This document shows, piece by piece, positions 46,476-56,073 of a DNA stretch of 64,000 nt. The notes under the pieces were generated by a model. The model had not been told where the DNA came from. It ran no database searches and saw only the letters and a program-made list of their open reading frames with translations. The position numbers and the translations under genes were made by a program. Location: assembly GCF_030247605.1 (NCBI RefSeq), contig NZ_JAOTSB010000003.1, positions 1 through 64,000 of the forward strand. The letters run 5' to 3'. Origin of the DNA: Acidaminobacter sp. (lineage in GTDB: Bacteria; Bacillota; Clostridia; Peptostreptococcales; Acidaminobacteraceae). Each line of letters begins with the position of its first letter. The first letter of the stretch is position 1.

Positions 46476-46554
46476 TAACGCCAAAGACGCACGCTTCTTA
46501 GAGAAGCATCAGGCCTGTCACTAGAATTGTGAACTTAATTATAGGAGGTTGGAC

Positions 46555-47895
46555 ATGCATAAATTCATTGCCAACACGGAGCAGGATCGCCAGGACATGC
46601 TCAAGGTGATCGGTGCGCCGTCCATTGAATCGCTGTTTTTCGATATTCCGGAAAACCTGCGCTTCACTGGTGAACTGAACCTCGAACCAGGGTATTCTGA
46701 AATAGAAATGATGGATAAGCTTCAGCAGTTATCCTGCCTGAACAAATCGATTGATCAGCTCGTTTGCTTCCGTGGCGCGGGCGCATATGATCATTACATT
46801 CCTACAACGATCAAGCATTTAGCTGGCCGTTCGGAATTTTTTACAGCTTACACGCCATATCAGCCTGAGATCAGCCAAGGCACACTTCAGGTTATCTTTG
46901 AGTACCAGTCCATGCTGTGTGAACTCACAGGTATGGACGCTTCAAATGCTTCCATGTATGACGGCCCTACGGCAGCAGTCGAAGCGGCTATTATGGCAGC
47001 AACTATCAAGCGCAAAAAGAAAATCGTCGTTTCAAAGGGCTTGAATCCGGAAGCGAGAAGTGTCATGAAGACCTACTTCCACTTCAGAGACTTCGAAATG
47101 GTTGAAGTTGAGCTTGAGAATGGCAAAACCAACCCTGAGACACTTAGAGCAGCTATGTGTCCAAACTGCGCAGGCGTCATCATCCAGAGCCCTAACTTCC
47201 TGGGTGTGGTAGAAGATATGCACGCCCTTGGTGCAGTAGCAAAAGAAACAAAGTCAGTCTACATTGCCTATGTAGATCCAATTTCACTTGCAGTCCTTGA
47301 AACGCCGGGCAACTATGGCGCAGATATCGTTATTGGTGAGGGTCAAGGTCTCGGCAACGTTATCAACTTTGGCGGTCCTTACCTCGGTTTCCTCGCAACG
47401 CGCTCAGAGCACGTTCGAAAAATTCCGGGCAGAATCGTAGGCCAATCTGAAGACGTGGACGGCAAGCGTGCCTTCGTTTTGACGCTTCAAGCCCGCGAAC
47501 AGCATATCCGCAGATTCAAAGCGACTTCCAACATCTGCTCCAACCAAGGACTCAACGTTCTCATGGGTTCCATTTACATGGCAACTATGGGCAAAGAGGG
47601 CTTGAAGGAAGTTGCAAAGCAGTGCTTTGACAAAGCGCAGTACGCTTATGACAAGCTGATCGCGACCGGCAAATTCAAGCCTGCTTTCGAAGGCAGAAGC
47701 TTCTTTAAAGAGTTTGCCTTAGTCAGTGATGTTCCTTTTGAGAAAATTGACCAATATCTGATCGATAATGGCTTCCTTGGCGGATTCTCTTTAGCTGAGG
47801 ACTATGGTATTGAGGGCGGCCATCTCTTCTGCGTGACCGAAAAGCGGAGCAAGGCGGAAATCGATCGACTTTGCTCAATGCTGGAGGTGATGTAG
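46555..47895 (+). CDS. gcvPA: Glycine dehydrogenase (decarboxylating) subunit 1
   Basis: A 446-residue N-terminal half of the split P protein. It has the FRGAGAYDHYIPTTIKHLAGRSEFFTAYTPYQPE signature and lacks the PLP lysine, which is on subunit 2. With GcvPB it decarboxylates glycine and passes the aminomethyl group to GcvH. The ATG at 46555 follows AGGAGG by six bases. The stop is directly before the gcvPB start. This split P form is usual in Firmicutes. Confidence 0.95.
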   Translation: MHKFIANTEQDRQDMLKVIGAPSIESLFFDIPENLRFTGELNLEPGYSEIEMMDKLQQLSCLNKSIDQLVCFRGAGAYDHYIPTTIKHLAGRSEFFTAYTPYQPEISQGTLQVIFEYQSMLCELTGMDASNASMYDGPTAAVEAAIMAATIKRKKKIVVSKGLNPEARSVMKTYFHFRDFEMVEVELENGKTNPETLRAAMCPNCAGVIIQSPNFLGVVEDMHALGAVAKETKSVYIAYVDPISLAVLETPGNYGADIVIGEGQGLGNVINFGGPYLGFLATRSEHVRKIPGRIVGQSEDVDGKRAFVLTLQAREQHIRRFKATSNICSNQGLNVLMGSIYMATMGKEGLKEVAKQCFDKAQYAYDKLIATGKFKPAFEGRSFFKEFALVSDVPFEKIDQYLIDNGFLGGFSLAEDYGIEGGHLFCVTEKRSKAEIDRLCSMLEVM

Positions 47896-49365
47896 ATGAT
47901 GAGAGTATATGAAAAACTGCTTTTCGAAATTTCCAAAGAAGGCCGTAAGGCATACTCGCTCCCGGCAACTGGTGTTCCATCTGTGGAACTGTCATCTGCA
48001 ATCGCGCCTGAGCTCCTCAGAAAAGAAGACGCTCAGCTTCCTGAGCTGTGCGAAGTGGATGTCGTAAGACATTACACCGGTCTTTCCAACAAGAACTATG
48101 GCGTAGACACAGGTTTCTATCCGCTTGGCTCCTGTACTATGAAATATAATCCTAAGATCAATGAAGATGCAGCTTCTGTGCCTGGTATGTCAAGACTTCA
48201 CCCATATCAGCCGGATTCTACGCTTCAGGGCACTCTGCGCATGATGCATGAGCTTTCTGACATGCTGGCTGAAATTGCAGGCATGGACAGCGTTACGCTT
48301 CAGCCTGCTGCCGGCGCTCACGGCGAGCTCCTTGGCCTGTTCCTGATCAAGGCTTATCATCAGCACAACAATGACTTTAAGAGAACCAAGATCATTGTTC
48401 CTGACTCCGCTCACGGCACAAACCCTGCGACTGCTGCAGTAGCGGGCTTTGATATCGTTGAGATCGAGTCCGAAGCAGATGGTTCTGTCAACGTGGAAGC
48501 TTTAAAAGCGGCTTTGAGTGACGAGGTTGCCGGCTTCATGCTGACTAACCCTAGCACCCTCGGCTTGTTTGAAAAGAGCATCAAGGAAATCGCGGAACTT
48601 GTTCATGAAGCCGGCGGGCTCCTCTACTATGACGGCGCCAATATGAATGCCATCATGGGTAAGACACGACCTGGCGACATGGGCTTTGACGTCATGCACT
48701 ACAACCTGCATAAGACATTCTCCACGCCTCATGGCGGCGGTGGTCCAGGCGCGGGTCCTGTAGGCGTCAAGAAATTCCTCGAGCCATTCCTTCCAAAACC
48801 GGTTGTCAGCTTAAAAGACGGCAAGTATTTCATGGACTATGACCGTCCGCTTTCCATCGGCAAAATTAAAGGCTTCTACGGCAACTATGGCATCCTCCTT
48901 CGCGCCTATACTTATATCAAGACTATGGGTCGTGAAGGTATTAAGGAAGTCAGTGAAACAGCTGTCCTGAACGCCAACTATATGATGCACCGCCTGAAGA
49001 AGGACTTTGACCTTCCTATGGACCGACTTTGCAAGCATGAGTTTGTCCTTGCGGGCGTCAAGGAAAACGGTATGGTGGTCAGCACGCTGGACGTTGCCAA
49101 GCGTTTGCTTGACTATGGCTACCATCCGCCAACCATCTACTTCCCATTGATCGTTCACGAAGCGATCATGGTCGAGCCAACAGAGACAGAGAGCAAGGAA
49201 ACTCTCGACGAGTTCTGCGACGCTATGATCAAGATTGCTCATGAAGCTATTGAGTCACCTGAACTTCTCAAGGATGCGCCGCATGGTACACCGGTCAGAA
49301 GAATCAATGAAGCGAAAGCAGCCCGTGACCTGATCCTCACTTACAAGGATTCTCTCAAGGGTTAA
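47896..49365 (+). CDS. gcvPB: Glycine dehydrogenase (decarboxylating) subunit 2
   Basis: A 489-residue PLP-bearing half of the split P protein. The Schiff-base lysine is K273 in [43 protein letters not shown] and the C-terminal domain are intact. It follows gcvPA with no gap, GGAGGTGATG serving as ribosome site. A strong terminator ends the operon downstream. Confidence 0.96.
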   Translation: MMRVYEKLLFEISKEGRKAYSLPATGVPSVELSSAIAPELLRKEDAQLPELCEVDVVRHYTGLSNKNYGVDTGFYPLGSCTMKYNPKINEDAASVPGMSRLHPYQPDSTLQGTLRMMHELSDMLAEIAGMDSVTLQPAAGAHGELLGLFLIKAYHQHNNDFKRTKIIVPDSAHGTNPATAAVAGFDIVEIESEADGSVNVEALKAALSDEVAGFMLTNPSTLGLFEKSIKEIAELVHEAGGLLYYDGANMNAIMGKTRPGDMGFDVMHYNLHKTFSTPHGGGGPGAGPVGVKKFLEPFLPKPVVSLKDGKYFMDYDRPLSIGKIKGFYGNYGILLRAYTYIKTMGREGIKEVSETAVLNANYMMHRLKKDFDLPMDRLCKHEFVLAGVKENGMVVSTLDVAKRLLDYGYHPPTIYFPLIVHEAIMVEPTETESKETLDEFCDAMIKIAHEAIESPELLKDAPHGTPVRRINEAKAARDLILTYKDSLKG

Positions 49366-49389
49366 CAAGCGCTTCGGAAAGCAACCTAT

Positions 49390-49447
49390 AAGCAAAACAG
49401 AGACGGTGCTGTAAGACTGCTCTGTTTTGCTTTCTTTCTATCTTTAG
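49390..49447 (+). terminator. Intrinsic terminator of gcv operon
   Basis: AAGCAAAACAGAG (49390-49402) pairs with CTCTGTTTTGCTT (49430-49442) around a 27-base loop and is followed by TCTTTCT. It ends the gcvT-gcvH-gcvPA-gcvPB unit before folD. Confidence 0.85.
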
Positions 49448-49521
49448 TTAGAACAGGGTGTGCTAAAGTTCAGCGCTCTATTGGCTGACTTCGGGCGCAC
49501 ACGACGGGAGGTCATTCGGAA

Positions 49522-50373
49522 ATGCGCTTATTGGAAGGTAAAAAAACTGCTGAAGCGGTTAAAAAGCAAATCCTCGAAAAAGTCGAGTTTCTTAAAAGCA
49601 AAGCCATTGAACCCAAATTGGACGTCATCATCATAGGTGAAGACGACGCAGCTATGGCCTATGTAGGCATGATCGCAAGATCTTCTCAAAAATATGGCGT
49701 CGCTTCCGAAGTGGTAGCACTTCCGGCGACGATTACCGAGTCCGAGCTTTTGGATAAGATTCGGGAGATCAACGCGGATAAGTCTGTTCACGGTCTGATA
49801 GTCCAAATGCCGCTGCCGAAAGGCATTGATGAAAAACGTGTCATAGAAACCATTGATCCGCTTAAAGACGTCGACGGCTTTCACCCTATGAACGTCGGCA
49901 ATTTGTCTATTGGTGAGGATGGCTTTGTGCCGTGCACGCCATATGGCATCTATAAGATGACGGAAATTGAAGAACTCGACTTTACCGGCAAGAATGTCGT
50001 TGTTCTGGGACGCAGCAACATTGTCGGCAAGCCGGCAGCCATGCTGATGCTCAGAAAGAATGCAACGGTGACAATTTGCCACTCGAAGACGAAAAACCTG
50101 GCGGAAGTGACGTCCAAAGCGGATGTGCTGATCGCGGCCATAGGTGTGAAGAAGTTTGTGAAGCGCGATATGGTGGGCGAAGGCGCTATTGTCATTGACG
50201 TCGGAATTCACAGCGAAGATGGCAAGATCGTAGGGGACGTTGACTTTGAGGATGTTAAGGATAAAGTGTCCATGATCACGCCGGTTCCCGGCGGGGTAGG
50301 CACAACCACAATCGCGATGCTCATGCACAACGCGGTCAAAGCGGCCCATAAACAAAATGGACTTCAATTCTAA
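49522..50373 (+). CDS. folD: Bifunctional methylene-THF dehydrogenase/cyclohydrolase
   Basis: A 283-residue FolD that interconverts 5,10-methylene-THF, 5,10-methenyl-THF and 10-formyl-THF with NAD(P). Marks are AYVGMIARSSQKYGV, DGFHPMNVGNLS, CTPYGIYKM and VVLGRSNIVGKPAAMLM. GGGAGGTC precedes the ATG. It lies downstream of the gcv operon with its own unit, carrying the C1 units that GcvT makes. A terminator follows at 50419. Confidence 0.96.
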   Translation: MRLLEGKKTAEAVKKQILEKVEFLKSKAIEPKLDVIIIGEDDAAMAYVGMIARSSQKYGVASEVVALPATITESELLDKIREINADKSVHGLIVQMPLPKGIDEKRVIETIDPLKDVDGFHPMNVGNLSIGEDGFVPCTPYGIYKMTEIEELDFTGKNVVVLGRSNIVGKPAAMLMLRKNATVTICHSKTKNLAEVTSKADVLIAAIGVKKFVKRDMVGEGAIVIDVGIHSEDGKIVGDVDFEDVKDKVSMITPVPGGVGTTTIAMLMHNAVKAAHKQNGLQF

Positions 50374-50418
50374 GCCCGAAGCGGTCTGTGCAAGACGGGT
50401 ATAAAGATGAATCAAGGG

Positions 50419-50472
50419 GTGTGCGTGCCTAGCGGACAATTGTCGCTGCGATTTCGCGCACTCCTTTTTTTA
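50419..50472 (+). terminator. Intrinsic terminator after folD
   Basis: GTGTGCG (50419-50425) pairs with CGCGCAC (50455-50461), one wobble, enclosing a second small stem (AGCG...GTCGCT), then CTCCTTTTTTTA. The stem is weaker than the others in the window. Confidence 0.65.
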
Positions 50473-50517
50473 TTTAAAAATTAACTAAAAAAATTTTATA
50501 AAAATAAGCAAATGGGG

Positions 50518-50546
50518 TTGAAAACTTTATTTTATGCTGATATATT
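50518..50546 (+). promoter_or_regulatory. Candidate sigma-A promoter of pyc
   Basis: TTGAAA (50518-50523), 17 bases, TATATT (50541-50546). It would give a leader of about 65 bases. A GATAGGA heptamer appears twice in the leader (50547 and about 50601), the second forming part of the ribosome site. Confidence 0.65.
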
Positions 50547-50619
50547 GATAGGAACATCTGAAAGCGATATACATATTTATAAATTAATATACAATATTAT
50601 GATAGGAAAGGTGAGCAAA

Positions 50620-53600
50620 ATGATAACGAAATTCAAGCGGGTCCTCGTTGCAAACCGTGGCGAAATAGCCATCCGGATCTTTAGAGCATGCAATGAACTC
50701 GGCATCCGGACAGTGGCGATTTACTCGAGCGAGGATAAAAATGCCTTGTTCAGACTCAAGGCAGATGAGTCCTATCTGATTGGAAAAAATAAAGGCCCTA
50801 TTGAAGCCTACCTCGACATTGATGAAATTATAAAGCTGGCAGTGAAAAAAGGCGTCGACGCCATTCACCCTGGCTATGGTTTCCTCTCCGAAAATCCTGA
50901 GTTTGCTCTGAAATGTGCAGAAGCCGGCATTGCCTTTATTGGACCAACGCCGGAGATGATGCACCGCGTCGGCGATAAAATCAACTCCAAGCACGTTGCG
51001 GTAGCAGCCGGAGTCCCTGTCATTCCAGGAAGTGAGAAGCCAATCCGCACAGATGAAGAGGCCATTCATTTCGCAAATGAAGCGGGCTATCCTATTATGC
51101 TCAAAGCGGCAGCCGGCGGCGGCGGCAGAGGTATGCGGATAGTCAGGGAAGAGTCCAAGCTTATTGAAGAGCTGCATTCTGCACGGAATGAAGCCAGAAA
51201 GGCTTTTGGCGTTGAGGATGTCTTCATCGAGAAGTACCTGGAAGATCCAAAACACGTTGAAGTTCAGATTTTAGGAGATGCCTACGGCAATATCGTGCAC
51301 CTCTTTGAACGCGACTGCTCCATCCAGCGTCGGCATCAAAAACTGATTGAGTATACGCCGGCGTTCTCCCTGCCGCAAGAGAAGCGCCTCGAAATCTGTC
51401 AGGACGCTATTAAGATCGCCGCTTCTGTCGCTTACAAAAATGCCGGGACCTGTGAGTTCCTGGTAGACCAGGAAGGCAAGCATTACTTCATTGAAATGAA
51501 CCCAAGAATTCAGGTTGAGCATACGGTCACTGAGATGGTTACCGGTGTCGATATTGTCCAGGCACAGATCATGATTGCGGAAGGATACCCGCTTGGTTCA
51601 GTTGAAATCAATCTTCCTAACCAGGATGCCGTTCAGATTCGCGGCTATTCCATTCAGTGCCGGATCACGACAGAAGACCCAGCCCACAACTTTGCGCCTG
51701 ACACAGGTAAAATGGACGTCTACAGAACCGGCGGCGGCTTTGGCGTCCGCCTTGACGGCGGCAGCGGCTTCACCGGCGCAATCATCAGCCCGTATTATGA
51801 CAGTCTCCTCGTCAAGTCTACGACTTGGGGCAGAACTTTTGATGACGCGATTCGCAAGCAGATCCGTTCGATCCGGGAGATTACGATCCGCGGTGTGAAA
51901 ACAAACGCTGCCTTCCTGATCAACGTGCTTAATCATGAGACCTTCAAGCGGGGTGCTTGTGACACCAACTTCATCCTCAAGAACAAAGAGCTCTTTGACA
52001 TTCACGCTAAGAAGGATATAGAGCTCAGAGTCCTCAATTATATTGGCGAGAAAGTCGTCAATGAGACCAAGGGCTTCAAGCGAGAGTATGACGTTCCGTT
52101 GGTGCCGAAGTTCGAAAAGAGAGTCCTTTATGGCACAAAGCAAATTCTCAACGAGCGTGGGGCCGATGGTCTTGTGAACTGGATCCACGACCAGAAGAAG
52201 CTCCTTCTCACAGACACCACCATGCGGGATGCCCATCAATCACTTATGGCGACGCGTGTCCGGACTCGCGATATGACCCGTATTGCCAAGGCGACCTCAC
52301 ACCTTGCGGAAGATCTTTTCTCGCTCGAAATGTGGGGTGGCGCAACCTTTGACGTCGCCTACCGGTTCCTGAAAGAATCGCCATGGGAGCGCCTTGAGAT
52401 ACTGCGTGAGCGCATCCCGAACATCCTGTTCCAAATGCTTCTGCGCGGCGCTAACGGCGTTGGCTATAAAAACTATCCGGACAACGTGATTCGTGAGCTG
52501 ATCCAAGTATCGGCAGCCAAAGGCATTGACGTCTTTAGAATCTTTGATTCCCTGAACTGGATCAAGGGCATGGAAGTCGCCATTGACGAAGTCATAAAAA
52601 CCGGGAAAATCGCAGAGGCCACAATCTGCTACACCGGAGATATCCTCGACACATCCAGAGACAAGTATTCCCTCAAATATTACGTCGATATGGCCAAAGA
52701 GCTGGAGCGCATGGGCGCCCACATTCTTGCCATCAAGGACATGTCGGCGCTTCTCAAGCCGTACGCGTCCTTCAAGCTGGTCAAAGCTCTCAAGGATGAA
52801 ATCTCCATCCCAATTCACGTACACACCCATGATACGACGGGCAACGGCGTCGCGTCCATGCTCATGGCAGCAGAGGCCGGCGCGGATATAGTCGATACCG
52901 CCTTTAACAGCATGTCAGGGGTCACCAGTCAGCCGGCGCTGAACTCCATTGTCGCGGCACTGGAAAACACTGAGCGGGACACAGGCATCAGTTTGAAATC
53001 CATCCAGCTGCTCAGCGATTATTGGGCTTCCGTCAGACCGGTTTATTCACAGTTTGAGTCGGATCTCAAAGCGGCCAGTACTGAGATTTACCGCTATGAA
53101 ATTCCGGGCGGCCAGTATTCCAACCTGAAGCCTCAGGTGGAAAGCTTTGGTCTTGGCCACCGCTTCACTGAAGTCAAGGAAATGTTCCGAACAGTCAATG
53201 ATATGTTTGGAGACATTGTCAAGGTTACCCCTTCTTCTAAAGCGGTTGGGGACATGGCGATCTTCATGATTCAGAATGAGCTTACGGAAGTAAACATCTA
53301 CGACAAAGCTAAAGATATGGCATTTCCGGATTCAGTTGTCGCGTACTTCCAGGGCATGATGGGACAGCCACAGGGCGGGTTCCCTGAAAAGCTTCAAAAG
53401 CTGGTGTTAAAAGACATTGAGCCTATCACCTGCAGACCGGGAGAATTGCTTGAGCCGGAAGATCTAGACGGCATCAAGGCTATGCTTGAGACTAAGTACA
53501 AGCGTGAATTCTCCGAGGCGGAAATCATCAGCTACGCGCTGTATCCAAAAGTCTTTGAAGACTATCTTGATTGGGTCGCTAAAAACGGCGATTTCAGCAG

Positions 53601-54054
53601 GATGGGCAGCGATGTCTTCTTCCACGGTCTCGCTGAGGGTGAAACCTGTGAGGTTGAGCTCGAAGTCGGCAAGACTATGGTCATCAAGCTCATTGAAATT
53701 GGAAAGCTGGATGAAAAAGGAAATAGAACAATAGATTTCGAGATCAATGGTAATCGAAGAGAGATCGAAATTAAGGACAAGACGAGTAAAATGACTGTGA
53801 CAGAGTCATATTCCGCAATGGCGGATCCCTCCAATCCCTTCGAAATAGGGTCCTCTATCCCCGGAACCGTCACCAAGCTTCTAGTGAAGGAAGGGGAAAC
53901 GGTCAAGGTTGGTCAAACCGTCGCGGTCGTCGAGGCTATGAAGATGGAGACTTCGGTGACGTCGCCCGTAGATGGCAAGGTCGCGAAAATCAATGTCAGT
54001 CTGGCGCAAAGCGTTAAATCAGGCGAGCTTTTAATTGAACTTGTCGGACATTAG
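50620..54054 (+). CDS. pyc: Pyruvate carboxylase
   Basis: A 1144-residue biotin enzyme that carboxylates pyruvate to oxaloacetate. The N-terminal biotin carboxylase begins FKRVLVANRGEIAIRIFRACNELGI and has the GGGGRGMR ATP loop. The central carboxyltransferase has LLTDTTMRDAHQSLMATRVRT with the metal-binding aspartate. The C-terminal carrier domain has the biotin lysine K1108 in VEAMKMETSV. Single-chain form, normal length (about 1150). The ATG at 50620 follows AGGAAAGGTGAG. It is ended by a strong terminator. Confidence 0.97.
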   Translation: MITKFKRVLVANRGEIAIRIFRACNELGIRTVAIYSSEDKNALFRLKADESYLIGKNKGPIEAYLDIDEIIKLAVKKGVDAIHPGYGFLSENPEFALKCAEAGIAFIGPTPEMMHRVGDKINSKHVAVAAGVPVIPGSEKPIRTDEEAIHFANEAGYPIMLKAAAGGGGRGMRIVREESKLIEELHSARNEARKAFGVEDVFIEKYLEDPKHVEVQILGDAYGNIVHLFERDCSIQRRHQKLIEYTPAFSLPQEKRLEICQDAIKIAASVAYKNAGTCEFLVDQEGKHYFIEMNPRIQVEHTVTEMVTGVDIVQAQIMIAEGYPLGSVEINLPNQDAVQIRGYSIQCRITTEDPAHNFAPDTGKMDVYRTGGGFGVRLDGGSGFTGAIISPYYDSLLVKSTTWGRTFDDAIRKQIRSIREITIRGVKTNAAFLINVLNHETFKRGACDTNFILKNKELFDIHAKKDIELRVLNYIGEKVVNETKGFKREYDVPLVPKFEKRVLYGTKQILNERGADGLVNWIHDQKKLLLTDTTMRDAHQSLMATRVRTRDMTRIAKATSHLAEDLFSLEMWGGATFDVAYRFLKESPWERLEILRERIPNILFQMLLRGANGVGYKNYPDNVIRELIQVSAAKGIDVFRIFDSLNWIKGMEVAIDEVIKTGKIAEATICYTGDILDTSRDKYSLKYYVDMAKELERMGAHILAIKDMSALLKPYASFKLVKALKDEISIPIHVHTHDTTGNGVASMLMAAEAGADIVDTAFNSMSGVTSQPALNSIVAALENTERDTGISLKSIQLLSDYWASVRPVYSQFESDLKAASTEIYRYEIPGGQYSNLKPQVESFGLGHRFTEVKEMFRTVNDMFGDIVKVTPSSKAVGDMAIFMIQNELTEVNIYDKAKDMAFPDSVVAYFQGMMGQPQGGFPEKLQKLVLKDIEPITCRPGELLEPEDLDGIKAMLETKYKREFSEAEIISYALYPKVFEDYLDWVAKNGDFSRMGSDVFFHGLAEGETCEVELEVGKTMVIKLIEIGKLDEKGNRTIDFEINGNRREIEIKDKTSKMTVTESYSAMADPSNPFEIGSSIPGTVTKLLVKEGETVKVGQTVAVVEAMKMETSVTSPVDGKVAKINVSLAQSVKSGELLIELVGH

Positions 54055-54065
54055 AACTTAGAGAG

Positions 54066-54101
54066 CGGGGAATTGGTGTGACAGCCAATTCCCCGTTTTT
54101 T
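54066..54101 (+). terminator. Intrinsic terminator after pyc
   Basis: CGGGGAATTGG (54066-54076) pairs with CCAATTCCCCG (54085-54095) and is followed by six T. Confidence 0.9.
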
Positions 54102-54376
54102 CATGCGGCCAGTCGCGGCTGTTCCGGTTAGCTGGCAAGAAGGCGTTAGGTCAGGGAAAATGAGGCCAGTCGCGATGACGGCCAACATTATCATAACTGC
54201 AAGGGATAATTAAGGAGGGGTGGTTAAGTCAAAGGCGTCAAAGGATCTGACATAGGATGAGATTCCTTATATTGACAAAATATGTAAGTTCGAGTACCCT
54301 TATAGTAGTCAATCTTGGTAGTCAATCCTGGTAGTCATTCTTTAATCTGTATTGAAGTCTCATCTTTTGAAATGGA
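54102..54376 (+). promoter_or_regulatory. Spacer before the HD-GYP gene with promoter and 13-base repeats
   Basis: A perfect -35 TTGACA lies at 54272-54277; the only -10-like hexamers are TACCCT at 17 bases (54295-54300) or TATAGT at 23 bases (54301-54306). Right after come three tandem 13-base units: GTAGTCAATCTTG (54305-54317), GTAGTCAATCCTG (54318-54330) and GTAGTCATTCTTT (54331-54343). An 11-base direct repeat GGCCAGTCGCG also occurs at 54107-54117 and 54164-54174. The 13-base repeats could be regulator sites in the early leader. Confidence 0.5.
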
Positions 54377-55030
54377 GTGGTATCTCTGTCTGTAAACGAA
54401 GTCAACCCATACTGCTTTAAAGACTTGTCTGCCATGGTCCGGGAAGCCCAAGTCAGCGGCTGCGAGGCGGAACTCATGGAAGGTGTTGTCAGCAAGCGGC
54501 TGGATGCCGTTCTCTACTCAAAAGAAACTCAGGAACATATAGCCCGAGTGTCAGCTTGTTCCGCAGAAATTGCAGGCGCTATGGGACTTACGGACGGAGA
54601 AGTTCAATTGATAAAAAAAGCCGCCGTCTATCACGATGTCGGAAAGCATGAAGTGCCGGATGCACTGCTGAATAAACCGGGGCCCCTGACGCCGGATGAG
54701 AGAAAAATTATGGAGACCCATGCGGCAAGAGGCTGGTCCTATCTTATGGTATCCATTTCTCCAATTTACCTGGCCGGTGCTGAGATTGCCAAACAGCATC
54801 ATGAGCGCTGGAATGGCTCAGGTTATCCGGAAGGTCTGAAAGGGCCCCAAATCCATTTATACGGTCGAATCGTCGCAGTGGCAGATGTCTACGACGCGCT
54901 GATCTCTGACCGCGTCTACAAAAAACCTTGGCCCCTGGACCAGGTCCTTCACCACTTCGCTGAAATGAGTGGTATCTTATACGATCCTGAAGTGATTCAG
55001 GCTTTTCTTCGTTTGCACGGCAGGGTTTGA
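54377..55030 (+). CDS. HD-GYP domain phosphohydrolase
   Basis: A protein of about 217 residues with a single HD-GYP domain. Metal motifs are H-x-x in EHIARVSACSAEIA, YHDVGKHEVP, ETHAARGW, HHERWNGSGYPEGLKG (the GYP signature) and VADVYDALIS. HD-GYP proteins commonly hydrolyse cyclic di-GMP; that activity is inferred. There is no receiver or PAS domain. The start is unclear: GTG at 54377 has no spaced ribosome site, while a CTG at 54386 is eight bases after GGAG. Confidence 0.85.
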   Translation: MVSLSVNEVNPYCFKDLSAMVREAQVSGCEAELMEGVVSKRLDAVLYSKETQEHIARVSACSAEIAGAMGLTDGEVQLIKKAAVYHDVGKHEVPDALLNKPGPLTPDERKIMETHAARGWSYLMVSISPIYLAGAEIAKQHHERWNGSGYPEGLKGPQIHLYGRIVAVADVYDALISDRVYKKPWPLDQVLHHFAEMSGILYDPEVIQAFLRLHGRV

Positions 55031-55112
55031 GGCGGTTCGTAAAATCAGGTGAATTCAAAGGTCGAACCCGTGATATAATAGACTAAAATCTGCTTAAAGG
55101 TGGCGGACGATT

Positions 55113-56057
55113 ATGAAACTATTAATGACTTATGACTACGGTCCGCAGGCTATGGCTGAGATTCGAGCCTTGGGACATGAGGTTTTGTACATCAGCGAGT
55201 CCGGGCTTGAAACATCAAAACAGGATCTCAGCGACATTGAGGTGCTGGTATGTTATAACCCTTTTAAAGATTTGGACCTGGAGGCCATGCCTGCGCTGCG
55301 GTACATCTTGTTGTCCTCTATTGGGATTGATCAGCTTCCGGCTGAGCGCGTGATGGCGCGAAATCTGGTGGTGACAAACAATCGCGGCGGCTATTCAAAG
55401 CCAATGGGTGAATGGATTGTCTGGAATCTGCTGAGCGCTTTTAAAAACAGCGCCTGGTTTTACGATCAACAGAGAAAGAAAGAGTGGAAAATTACGACCG
55501 ACGTCTTGGAGCTGGTCGGAAAGACCATCGGCTTCCTCGGCACCGGTACTATTGCTCAGGAGGCAGCCAAACGCCTCAGCGGCTTTGAGGTGCGTCGGAT
55601 TGGCCTGAACACACATGGAAAGCCTCATGAGGCATTTGATAAGGTTTACAGTGCTGACGACAAACTTGAGTTTGCAGGGTGCTGTGATGCAGTGGTGATC
55701 GCCCTGCCCCAGACTGCGCAAACAGAACACTTCGTGGATCAGGCTTTTCTGGACCACATGAAACCGGATGCGGTTCTCATCAATATTTCCAGAGGTGCGG
55801 TGCTGGATGAGGCCGCTCTTGTGATGGCTCTGGGGAAGGAACGCTTCAGAAGCGTTCATCTGGATGTATTTGATCAGGAGCCGCTGCCAAAAGACCACCC
55901 ACTGTGGGAAATTGACCGTGTGCACATCACACCTCACAATTCATGGATTTCGGAGCAGCGCAACAACAGACGCTTTGAATTGATCCTGGAAAATCTAAAA
56001 CGTTTGGCCGATGGCGAGCAGTTGCTCAACGTCGTGGACGTCAGACGTGGTTATTGA
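55113..56057 (+). CDS. D-isomer-specific 2-hydroxyacid dehydrogenase family protein
   Basis: A 314-residue NAD(P)-dependent dehydrogenase. The nucleotide fold is IGFLGTGTIAQEAAKRLSGFEV; the catalytic Arg, Glu and His are visible in NISRGAVLDE, DVFDQEPLP and ITPHNSW. Length suits phosphoglycerate dehydrogenase-like, glyoxylate or D-lactate-type enzymes; no ACT domain is present and substrate is not assignable. An extended -10 TGATATAAT lies 34 bases upstream of the start. Confidence 0.82.
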   Translation: MKLLMTYDYGPQAMAEIRALGHEVLYISESGLETSKQDLSDIEVLVCYNPFKDLDLEAMPALRYILLSSIGIDQLPAERVMARNLVVTNNRGGYSKPMGEWIVWNLLSAFKNSAWFYDQQRKKEWKITTDVLELVGKTIGFLGTGTIAQEAAKRLSGFEVRRIGLNTHGKPHEAFDKVYSADDKLEFAGCCDAVVIALPQTAQTEHFVDQAFLDHMKPDAVLINISRGAVLDEAALVMALGKERFRSVHLDVFDQEPLPKDHPLWEIDRVHITPHNSWISEQRNNRRFELILENLKRLADGEQLLNVVDVRRGY

Positions 56058-56073
56058 GAGAGGATGGGACGCA

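Noticed and set aside
49528..50439. 303-codon open frame on the minus strand opposite folD
   Set aside because: It mirrors folD, has no ribosome site or recognisable motif, and folD is complete with all its signatures.
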